Positions 50,201 to 62,200 of a stretch of DNA of 64,000 bases are shown piece by piece. The translations under genes were made by a program, and so were the position numbers. Where the stretch lies: NCBI GenBank assembly GCA_020809705.1, contig CP085828.1:310001-374000 (forward strand), in the 5' to 3' direction. Source of the DNA: Calonectria ilicicola. Lineage: Eukaryota; Ascomycota; Sordariomycetes; Hypocreales; Nectriaceae. The notes under the pieces were generated by a model. The model saw nothing but the letters and a program-made list of their open reading frames with translations, was not told the DNA's origin and ran no database searches. Positions within the stretch are counted from its first letter, which is position 1. Every line of letters starts with the position of its first letter.

Positions 50201-53200
50201 AGCGCAATTCGTGTCGCTGGTACAGGGTAGGAGATCTGTGGGGAGACAGACGCCCAGTCTGCACACTTGGCCCGTGCCACATGTCGAGTCGCTCTGGCAC
50301 TGGCTAAGGTCGCTAGGCACGCACACGCCAGAATTGCAGCTAAAGCCCGTGCCGCACGACGCGTTGTCGTTGCAAGTCGACAGGCCTGACGGCAAGCATA
50401 CTCCAGCAGCGCAAGTCTCGTTGCCCGAACAATCCGACTGTCTGGAACACGTCGGGAAAGCAACTGTGGGCACACAGAAGCCAGCGACACAGCTTTGACT
50501 AGGACCGCACTGATCATTGCCGGAACACAAGGACAGATCCTGTGGGAGACAGACGCCCAGCCTGCACACTTGACTTGAAGCGCAACCAGCATCGTTGGTA
50601 CAGGTGCTGAGGAGATCAGGGAAACAGACGCCGTTCTGGCAGCTAAGTCCCTGCGCGCATCCCGCCGAACCAGTACCGGTACATGTATCCAAGCCCTGCG
50701 GAAGGCAGATACCAGAAGTACAGCTCTCTCCACTGGGGCAATCGTTGCGGGTTGTGCAAGTTGGGAAGACAATGTTGGGGATACATAAACCAGCAGTGCA
50801 GACGTTTCCGCCTGTGCACTGGGTATTGCTCGTGCAGGTTGACAAGTCTTGAGGAAGGCAAACGCCAAGTCGACACACCTGGTTTGTACCGCAGGTAGAA
50901 TCAGACTGGCATGTGCTTAGACCGGTCGGCAAGCAGACGCCGTCTGTGCAAGAAAGACCCGCAGCACAAGGCGAGGTAGCGGAACATGTTGACAGACCTT
51001 GCGGGAGGCAGAGACCAGCGGTACAAGCTTGACCTGTCGCGCAATCGGATTGGCCTGTGCAAGTAGGGAAAATCGTCTGGGGGACACAGAATCCGGCTGT
51101 ACAAGTCTGGTTCGCAGCACAAACACCGCTGCCAGTGCCGCTGCATAGTGACAGATCAGTGGGGATACAGACGCCAAGTCGGCAGACTTGGTTCGTGCCG
51201 CAAGTCGAGTCAGACTGGCATGGATCCAGCAGACTGGGCAAGCACACACCGTTCGTACAAGAAAGACCCGTAGCACAAGGAGAAGTCGCCGAGCAGGTTG
51301 ATAGACCTGGAGGAAGACAGATGCCCGCTGTACATGTCTGAGAAACATCACAGTCGGATGCACTCGAACATTGAGGGTAGATGAGTTGGGGAACACAGAA
51401 ACCGGCAGTACAGAGGTCACCTGGGTTACACTCATCGTTGGTAGAGCAGACAGAGAGATTCTCGGGAAGACAGACTCCAAGTCGACACGCCTGGGTGCTG
51501 TCACAGCCGGTGTCATCTTGGCATGTCGCAAGTCCGTTGGGCAGACACACGCCACTGACACAGGTGAGACCCTGGCCACAAGATGCACTGCTTCCACTGC
51601 AGCTAGCAAGACCGTCTGGAAGACAAACGCCAGCTGTACAAACCTCACCTTGGCTACATGTAGATTGACCTGTGCCCGTGCAGGTTGGGAAAACTGGAGT
51701 CGGTACGCAGAAACCTGCAATACAAGACTGACCAGTGCCGGTACACTGACTATCTGCTGTGCAGAGCGAAAGGTTTGACGGAAGACAGACTCCGAGTCGG
51801 CAAACCTGTCCAGAACTGCAAGTGTTGTCACCGGCGCATTGTGTGAGCGTAGCAGGAACACATACGCCACTAACACAGTTGAAGCCAGTGCTGCATGCTG
51901 TAGCTGGAGTGATTGAATTGCCAGCACTGCAGGTAGCCAGACCCGTGGGCAGACAAACGCCTGCAGTACAAGTTTCGCCCGTGTCACAGTCAGATGGACG
52001 AGAGCATCCTGGGAAGGCAATTGTGGGGAGACAGAAGCCGGCAGTACACGTCTCGCCCGAGGCACAGCTGGAATCAGATGTGCATAGCGAAAGGTTTTGA
52101 GGGATACACACGCCCAGACGGCAGATGTTACCAGACGCGCAAGCTGAGTCTGTTGTACATGTAGAGAGGCCATCGGGAAGACAGACACCGCCCACGCAAG
52201 TCAAACCTTGGCCGCAGCTTGGTTGACCGGATCCTGATTGGCTCGAGCATGTATCTAAGCCAGTCGGGAGACAAAGTCCCGCGGTACAAGTCTGGCCCTG
52301 AGCACATGTAGATTGACCTGAGCCCGTGCATGTAGGGAAAATGGTCTGAGGAAGACAGAATCCAGCGACGCAAGTGTCTCCACTGGGGCAAGCTGCATCG
52401 GAGGTGCAAGGATCGAGGGCTGTTGGGATACAAGTTCCAAGTCGGCAAACCTGTCCAGAGGCACAAGTCGAGTCTTGTGTACAGGTGGCAAGGCCATCGG
52501 GAAGACAAACTCCGCTGGAGCAAGTGAGGCCTTGTGCACAGGGAGATGTTGCAGAACAGGTGCTGAGGCCAGTGGGGAGACAGAGACCACCTGTGCATGT
52601 TTGGTTCTGGGCGCAAGTTGTTTGAGCTGAACAGGTGGGGAAAATAGTCTGCGGCAGACAGAAGCCACCAATACAGCTCTGGCTGCTGGGACAGGCACTA
52701 TCGGACGTACAAGGAGAGAAGGTTTGAGCGATACATACGCCAAGTCTGCAGACTTGCCCAGTGCCACAGGTTGCATCAGTGGAACAAACGGGTAGAGTGT
52801 CGGGAAGACAAACTCCGCTGGTACACGAGAGTCCTGGGCTGCATCCTGTGCCGCTTTGACAGGTTTCCAGTCCAGTCGGCAGACACAGACCAGAGGTACA
52901 GGTCTGCCCGCTGCCACACTGGGTTTGGCTCGAGCAAATAGGGAAGACTTGTTCAGGAATACAGAATCCAGAGAGACAGTTCTGGCCGCTGGGGCAAGGG
53001 TTGCTGCTGCTGCAAACCGATAGATTGTTGGGCAGACAGACGCCAAGTCGGCAGACTTGTCCAGAAGTACATGTAGAGTCGCTGGTACAGACGGGCAAGG
53101 TGGCAGGCAGACATACTCCATTGGAACACTCAAGACCGCTGCCGCAACCGGTGCTGCTGGTACAAGTCTGTAGTCCTGTGGGCAAGCAGACGCCAGCCGT

Positions 53201-56200
53201 GCAGGTGTCACCTTGGCTACAATCGGTGGATTGTGTGCAAGTAGGGAAGATTGTTGGAACACAGAAGCCGGTGACGCAGCTATTGCCTTGGCCACATGCA
53301 GTGGTCGCGTTACAAAGTGAAAGGTCTTGAGGAATACAAACTCCAAGTCTACAAACTTCGCTAGAATCACAGGCTGAGTCTGCTGTACAGACTGGAAGGG
53401 TGTCTGGAAGACAGACTCCGTTGTTGCACACAAAGCCGGTTGCGCACCCTGTGCCACTAGCACTGCAGGTCTGCAATCCGGTGGGAAGACAGATACCCGC
53501 TGTGCAGCTTTCACCTTGTGGGCAGCTGGCTGATCCTGTGCAATCAGGGAAGATCTGAGTCAAACTGGGGAGACACAATCCAGCAATACAACCTTGACCG
53601 TTGGGACATGCGCTGTTATCCGTGCACGCTGTGAGGGTTGCTGGAAGACAGACACCAAGAGCGGAACACGTAAGATCGCCACAGTCAGCATCGGTAGAAC
53701 AGACAGGTAATACGTTGGGAACGCAAACGCCGGATCTGCAAGTTTGTCCTGTAGCGCAGCCAGTGGTTCCTGGGCACAGGTTGAGAATGCCAGGTAGACA
53801 GATACCTGCTGCACATCTCTCGCTGGTTGGGCACTGCGAATCTACCGAGCAAGCTGGAAGAGTTGTGGGCAGACAAATGCCGGCCGTACAAGCCTGTCCA
53901 GTTGCGCACTGGGTATTGCTCGTGCAAGCTGTGATGGGGTCCGGAACACAGACGCCCAAAGCAGAGCACTTGAGATTGCTACCGCATTGAGAATCCGATA
54001 CACAAGTGGGCAGAACACTCGGCAAGCAGATGCCAGACACACAGCTCTGTTCCGCAGCGCAGCCAGCATCATTCGTGCAAGTTCCGATCGCGTTGGGAAC
54101 GCACACTCCAGCGACACATTGATAGTCAGTGCTGCATGGAGTAGTCGCTCCACAGGCGGGTAGAACCGAGGGCAAGCAGAGACCGCCCGTGCAAGACTGT
54201 CCAGTTCCGCACTGGGAGTCGGTCTGACAGGCAGCAAGCGTGGTGGGAAGACAGACTCCAACTGAAGAGCAGCTGAAGCCGCTACTGCACTGCGAATCTG
54301 ATCCACAGCTCGGCAAGACGCTGGGAACGCAAACGCCAGCAGTGCAAGTCTGGTTTTGACCACATCCAGAACCATTGGCACACTGGGTGAGGACGTTGGG
54401 AACGCAAACGCCTGCAACACACTGCTGGGTTTGAGTGCAGCCGGTGTTGTCTGTGCAGCCTGATGAGATCGATGGAAGACAGATTCCACCTGTGCAAACT
54501 TGGCCTGTTGAGCAGGTGGTGCTATCCACGCACTGGATGACAATCTCGGGGAAACAAACTCCAATTGGAGAGCACTTGAGCCCTGTTCCACACTGGCTAT
54601 CTGTCGTACAGTTGGACAAGTTGTTAGGAACGCAGATGCCGGAGATACAAGTCGATCCAGTACTACACGAGCCTGAGGGACAAGCAGGGAAGGCATCAGG
54701 AAGACAAATGCCACCAACGCACTGCTGGCTAGCAGAACATTGGGAGGCATTCTGGCACGAAGCAATGGTGGACGGTAGACAGATACCTGCCGTGCAAGAT
54801 TGGCCAGTACCGCAAGCGCTGTCACTGGAACAGGATGTAATAGTTGAGGGTAGACACACACCGAGACTAGAGCACTGGAGACCCTGCTGACAGTCGGTAT
54901 TTTGGGTACACTGGGGCAGAATGTTAGGAACACAGACGCCACCGGTGCAAGTCTGACCAGTGCCGCATGTTCCACTGCTGCACAGCGGTAGGCCACCAGG
55001 TACACAAGCGCCAGCAGCGCACTGCTGACCAGTACTGCACTGAGCGCTAGTCTGACAGGTAAGGCCTGTTGGAAGACAAATGCCCGCTGAACAAGTCTGG
55101 CCAGAAGCACACGGGCTTGTAGCGCTGCAAGAGGTGAGTGTTCCTGGAAGACAGACGCCGAGGCTTGAACACTCAAGGCCTTGTTGACAATCAGAGTTCT
55201 GAGTGCACTGGGGCAGGATAGTGGGCAGGCAGACGCCGTTAGCCGAAGAGCAGGTCAATCCTGGACCGCAAGAGCCAGTTGTACACGGTGTAAGTGTGTC
55301 GGGGAGACAGAGTCCGGAGACGCATTGCTGGCTCTGGCCACACTGTGCTGTGGTTTGACATCCGGGAATAAGCGACGACGGTAAGCAGATGCCACCTGTG
55401 CAAGTCTGCCCTGGGGCGCAAGGTACATTGCTGCTGCAGGAAGTGATTGTCGAAGGAAGACAGACTCCAAGTGGAGAGCACTGGAGATTTCCGCTGCAAT
55501 CGGTATTCGTGGTACACTGAGGGAGAATACTTGGGACGCAAACGCCTGCTTGGCAGGTCTGACCCTGACCGCAAGATCCCGCTGTACATGTAGAAAGTCC
55601 GGTGGGGAGACAGAATCCAGCAATGCAGCTCTGGCCCTGGGAACATGTTGAGTCACTCTGGCACTGGGTTGTGATTGACGTGGGAAGGCAGATGCCTCCA
55701 GTGCAGGTTTGTCCAGTGGCACACCCGCTGTTGGCAGTACAGCTTGTAACTGGCTGAGGCAGACAGACTCCAAGCAGAGAACACTTGAGACCTTGGCTAC
55801 AATCGGTATCAGCGGTACATTGATGGAGCACTGTGGGAAGACAGGCTCCTTGCTGGCAAGTAAGTCCTTGTGCGCAAGGTTGAGTGGCACTGCAAGTGGG
55901 TAGAACGCTCGGCAGACAAGTGCCTGCGATACAGCTCTGACTTGCTCCACAATCAGCAGCAGTCTGACAGCCGGAAAGGCTCGAAGGCAGACAAATGCCA
56001 GCTGTGCAACTTTGCCCAGTGCCGCAGCCGCTGTTGTCTGTACATGTGACGATGGTCGGGGGCAGACAGACTCCAAGTGGAGAACACTCAAGGTTTCCGG
56101 AACAATCCGTGTTTGAAGTACACTGGGGGAGTACAGAGGGAATGCACACTCCTTGCTGGCAAGTAAGACCTTGTCCGCAGGGCTGAGTGGCGCTGCAAGT

Positions 56201-59200
56201 CGAGAGACTGCTTGGCAGACAAGTGCCTGCGATACAGCTCTGGCTTGCTTGACAGTCAGCAGCGGTAGCACATTGCGGTGCAATTGTGGGAAGACAAAGA
56301 CCAGCAGTACAAGTCTGGCTAGAAGTGCAGTCGCTGCTTGATGTACAGCCCGTAATGTTTGTAGGAAGGCACACGCCTAGAGGCGAGCAGACCTCACCAC
56401 TGATACAACCACTATCAGCTGTGCAAGAGGGCAAGACGTCAGGAACACAGACTCCAGACGTGCAAGTTTGGTCTGATGGGCAAGGCGTTCCGAGGGCGCA
56501 GGTAGGCAACGTGTTAGGGAGACAGGCGCCTGCAACGCATCTTTGGTTCGACAGACAATCTGTAGTGGCTTGGCAGCCAGGCAAAATAGGCACGCACACA
56601 CCAAGGGTACATTTATCACCACTGGGGCATGCGCTATCACTCTGGCAAGCGTTGACAATCTGGGGTAGACAGACACCCAGGTTGGAGCAAGTTTGGCCAG
56701 GCTCACAGTTGCCACCGTTGACACATACGGGGAAGATGCTAGGAAGACAGACGCCAGATCGGCATACGCCTTGAGGGCATGGGTTGGTATCTGAGCAGAG
56801 CGGCAGTGTGTTGGGGAGGCAGAGGTTGCTGACGCAATTTTGGTTCGCTGGACAGTCAGATGCCTCTGCACAACCAATGGTTGTGGGAAGACAGATTCCA
56901 GCGCTGCAACCTTGTCCTACTTCGCAGTTGGCATCATCCTGACAGGCCACCAAGCCTGGCGGAAGGCAAACACCGAAGGGAGAGCAGACCTGGCCATTAA
57001 GGCAGTTTGCATCATTAACGCAGGTGGGAATAGTGGAAGGCAGACAGATTCCACCCTGGCATGACTCTCCAGCCGGGCATGTAGCACCAGAGCACTGCGT
57101 GATTGTGTCAGGAAGACAGAGGCCGGAAAGACAATTCTCGCCTGCTAGACAGTCAGATGTCGCCTGACATCCGGGGATTGTAGATGGCAAGCAGAGTCCG
57201 GCTGTGCATGAATTGCCGGTGGGACAGTCCGTATTTACTGAACAACCTGTGATCGTTGTTGGAAGACAAACACCTAGATCGCAAGATTGGCCGGTGCGGC
57301 AGTCCGATGTGGTCGTGCAGTTGGTCAAGAAACCAGGGATACAGACGCCGTTGTTACATGTAAGTCCCGACTGGCACGGGATGCCGTCAGTGCAGATAGG
57401 CAGTGTTTGCGGAAGACAAACTCCAGCGACGCAGTTTTGAGTTGTGCTACAGTCCTGGTTGCTCTGACATCCTGTGGGAGCCGATGGGAGACAAAGACCA
57501 GCTGTGCAAGTCTGTCCAGTAGCGCAGGTGGAGTTGTTTTGGCAACCTGTAAGGGTTGAAGGAAGACAGACTCCAAGGGAGGAGCAAGTCTGGCCACTTG
57601 GACAAGCAGCATCGTTGGTGCAGGTAGGCAGACTGTCGGGAAGACAAACACCGTTCAGACAAGTTTCACCTGATGGACAAGCAGTGCTAGGCGAGCACGA
57701 GGTGAGTGTGTTGGGCAAGCAAATTCCGTTATAGCAACTCGAGCCCTGTGTGCAGTCCGACGCAGACACACACTGAGGCAGCGTAGATGGGAGACATAGG
57801 CCTGCAGTACAAGTTTGGCCATTAGCGCAACCTTGATCATTCTGACATGTCGTGACGTTGGTCGGAAGGCAGACGCCAAGTGTGCAAGTCTCGCCAGTGC
57901 CGCAGCTAGTCGAGCTGGTGCACTGGGGAAGAACATCAGGCAAGCAGACGCCAGATTGACAAGCTTGACCTTGTGGGCAAGGCTGAGTGCTAGAGCAAGT
58001 GGGCAAGGTTGACGGAAGGCACACGCCAGAGAAGCAGTTCTGGTTGGAAGCGCAGTCTGCAGCAGTCGTGCAGCCGCTTGGCACAACGGTGGGAAGACAG
58101 AGACCAGCTGTGCAGGTTTGATTGGAGGCACAGGCGCTGCTATCCGTACAGGCAGTAAACACTGGAGGAGCACATACACCAAGAGCAGAGCAGACTTCCC
58201 CATTGCTGCACTGCGCATCGCTAGTACATGATGGCAGTACATCTGGAAGACAGACTCCACCTCGGCAGAGTTGACCTGTCGGGCAATTGCTATCCGTCGT
58301 GCACAGCGGCAGAGTATTTGGCACACAAACGCCAGAGACACAGTTCTGGTTGGTGCTGCAGTCTGCTGCGGACTGACATCCAAGGTTGGGTGTTGATGGA
58401 AGACAGATTCCACCCAGACACGATTCGCCAGACGAGCAAGCAGAATTGCTCGTGCAAGGATCAATAACCTTGGGCAGACAGAAACCAAGAGCCGAGCAGA
58501 GTTGACCAGCAGGGCAGCCAGCATCGTTCACACACGCAGGTATGACATCAGCCAAGCAGACACCAGCGCGGCAGCTCTGGCCGGACTGACACTGAGAGTT
58601 GTCGGTACAAGTTGGGATCGTGTCCGGGAGACAAATGCCCGAAATACAGTTGTCAGATGTCGGGCAGTCTGCCTTGGTGGTACACCTAGGAGGAAGTGAC
58701 GGGAGGCAGATACCTCCAGAGCAGATGTCACTGGCACTGCATTCACTATCTTGAGTACAAGTCGTGATGATTTGCGGCAGACAGACTCCGAGAGGAGAAC
58801 AGTACTCGGTTGAGTCGCACTGAGAGTTGGACGCGCAAGTGGGAAGAACACTGGGGAGACAGACACCGCCGGTACAAGTCTGGCCTGTCGCACAGGTTGA
58901 GTTGCTTGTGCAAGCTGGCAGTGTATCGGGGAAACAGAGTCCTGAAATACACTGTTGGCCTGTAGGGCAGTCTGTAGCTTTTTGGCAGACTGACCCAATT
59001 GAAGGGAAGCAGATACCAGCGGTACAGGTTTGACTCTGAGGGCAAGGGTTATTGGTGTCGCATCCAGTGACTGTGCTTGGCAGACAGACTCCCAGAGCCG
59101 AGCAGGTCTGACCAGTAGCACATGCGGCATCGGTGGTACAATCGGATAGACCAGATGGAACACACAATCCTGCTGTACAAACCTCTCCTTGCGCACATGA

Positions 59201-62200
59201 GCCGCCCGCCGAGCACGTGGGAATTGTATTTGGGAAACAGGTGCCAAGAACACAGACCTCTGATGAGGTGCATTGTGCGTTACTTTGGCATCCAGTTTCG
59301 GATGGGAGACAGAGTCCAGCGGTGCAAGTTTGACCTGTAGCGCAGGCAGCGTTGCTTGTGCAAGGCGTGAGCACTGGTGGGAGACAGACTCCAAGTGCTG
59401 AGCATGTCTCGCCAGCAGGGCATCCAGCGTCGTTGGCACAAGTTGGCAGAGTGTCCGGAAGACAGACTCCTGCTTGGCAAACCTGACCCGTCTGGCATTG
59501 TGTACTATCTGTGCACGACGGCAGAGTTGAGGGAATACACACCCCTAAGACACACTTTTCATTAGAATTGCAGTCTGTGGCAGCCTTGCATCCCGGAACA
59601 GTAACTGGTAGACAAAGCCCAGCTGAGCAGGTCTCGCTGCCGGGGCAGTCAGTGTTAGACACACATTCTGTGATGACTGTAGGCAGGCAGTAACCAGGCG
59701 GCTGACATGTCAGACCGGTCGCACACTGGGCGTCAGATGTGCAAGCAGGCAGAATGTCTGGGATACACACACCTCCCTTGCAAGACTGACCTGTCGGGCA
59801 TGCCTGGCCGCTCGCACAGTTGGGAAGAACGCTAGGGACACAAGTACCCAAGACACAGCTCTGGGTCGAATTGCAGTCGCTGTTCTGGGCGCAATCCGGC
59901 AGAACAGACGGCAGACACACTCCGGCCTTACAAGTCTCGCTTGTAGGACACTGAGAATCTGTTTGGCAGGGAGTAACTGTTGGAGGCAGACAGTAGCCGA
60001 TTTGAGAGCACACGAGGGGAGCTGTACATTGAGCATCCGAAGTGCAAGTTGGCAGAACATCCGGGATACAGACACCAGATTTGCATGACTGGCCGGTCGG
60101 GCAAGTCGCATCAGTGGTACAAGCGGGAAGCCCGGTTGGAAGACATTTGCCGAGAATGCAGTTCTGGCCAGTTGCGCAATCGCTGTTCTGCTGGCAAGTT
60201 GGAATTGTAGAAGGAAGGCAAATGCCCGCGACGCAGTTATCGCCGGTAGGACACTGGGCACTTGAAGTACAGTTGGTAATGGTAGTGGGGATACACACAC
60301 CAAGCGAAGAGCAAGTGAGACCACTCTCACACTGGGCATTAGATGTGCAAGTCGGCAGGACATCTGGCAGGCAAACGCCATTGACACATGTCTGGCCTGA
60401 CGCGCATATCTGGTTAGCCGAGCATTGTGGGAACACATTAGGAACACACTGGCCCAGAACACAGTTCTGACCGCTGCTACAGTCGCTTGCAGAAACACAC
60501 GTGGGAAGAGTGTCGGGAACACAGATTCCAGCTGCACATCTATTGCCAGTGCCGCATTGACTGTCAGCCGTGCATCCAGTAATAGTGGTAGGCAAACAGT
60601 ATCCAAGCGGAGAGCAAGTAAGACCGGCTTGACAATCACTGTTGGTTGTGCAAGGAGGGAGTATATCAGGGATACACACGCCGCCTTCACAAGATTGCTT
60701 AAGCTGACAATCGCTATCTTTGTTGCAAGATGGAAGAATATTAGGGAAACAAGTACCGGCAACGCAATGTTGCTGTGCAGCGCAATCTGTATCACTTCGA
60801 CAGTCCGGAGCCAGTGAAGGAAGACAGATGCCACCAGTGCAGTTATCACCCACGGGGCATTGAGAGTCCGAGGTACAAGTCGTGATGTTGGTTGGCAAAC
60901 AGACTCCAAGCTCACACACTTGACCGCTCTGGCACTGCGCAGCCGTTGTACAAGGCGTGACTCCGGTAGGAAGACAAACGCCCTGGACACACTCTTGGCC
61001 AGTGGTACATTGGGATGTGCTTGTGCAAGTAAATAGGGTGTCGGGTAGACAAACTCCAGCAACACACATCTCACCAGTCTTACAGTCAGCAGCCGTAGAG
61101 CATCCGCTGTTCGTCGGTGGCTTGAGAACACAGAAGCCATCAAGACATAGACAGGAGCCTCCGAGAATGCACAGGTTGGATCTGATGGCACATTCTGAAT
61201 CCGTGTTACATTGGACTTGGTCCATGCAAGCGCTGTCCTGACAAGTCTGGCCCGCAGCGCAGTCTGCTGCGGTGCTGCAAGTGTTGACGCCGGGTTGGAT
61301 CTCGCAGATACCATCATGACAGAAACAGAGGTTGAAGAGACAGAGACCAGAGCTATACAAACAGTCCTTGTCCTGTGCACAGCGAACCGCGTCATCTTCG
61401 GGGACACAGGCACCGCCCTCGCAAACTTGGTTAATGCCACAGTCAGTCTCTGTAACACATCCCGAATCTGGGACGCAGGCACCGTTGCCGTTGCACACTT
61501 GTCCAGTGGCACACTGGCTGTTCGAGGAGCAAGGGGTTGCTGGAGTACAAGATCCGTTGGTACATGCCAGACCCGCCGCGCAGTCAGTTACATCCGTGCA
61601 AGGGTTTCCTGGCACACAGCTTCCAGAAGAGTTACAGACTTGGCCAGTGGGGCAAGTAGAGCTAGACAAACATCCGGTTTGAGGAACGCAGGCGTTGTTT
61701 TGGTTGCACACTTGGCCTGTGGGACATGATCCAGTGCTAGAGCATGGAGTCTGGGGCTGACAGCCTCCGTTGTTACAAACCAAGCCAACTCCGCAGTCAC
61801 CACTCGTCGTGCAAGGAATTCCAGCGATACACGTTCCAGAGTTACAGACCTGGTTGGAGTTGCAGTCCACATTTGTCAAACAGCCCGTCTGAGGAACGCA
61901 GGCATTGTTCGAGTTACAGGTCTGGCCAGTTGGGCAAGGTGTGTTGGTACCACATGGCGTCTGCGGAGCGCAAACACCTGCCTGACAAGAAAGACCAGCA
62001 CCACAATCGAGGTTGGTGATACACGATAGACAGGATCCCAGCACACACCTTTGTCCTGTGCTACACTGGGCATTGGTAGTGCAGTCAGTTCCGTCAACAC
62101 AGTTGCCCAAGAAACACCTCTGACCCAATTGGCAGTTGGCGTTTGATGTGCAAGGAGATGTCAAGCAGGTTCCTGACTGACAGGTGTAGCCAGGAACAAT

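Noticed and set aside
47902..50868. A 988-codon minus-strand frame, and several 300-750-codon frames, overlapping the giant gene in a second frame.
   Set aside because: They read as compositionally odd Ala/Arg/Ser/Leu/Val chains with no start context and simply reflect the stop-poor codons of the repeats in a shifted frame. The cysteine-module frame is continuous and structured, so these are shadows.
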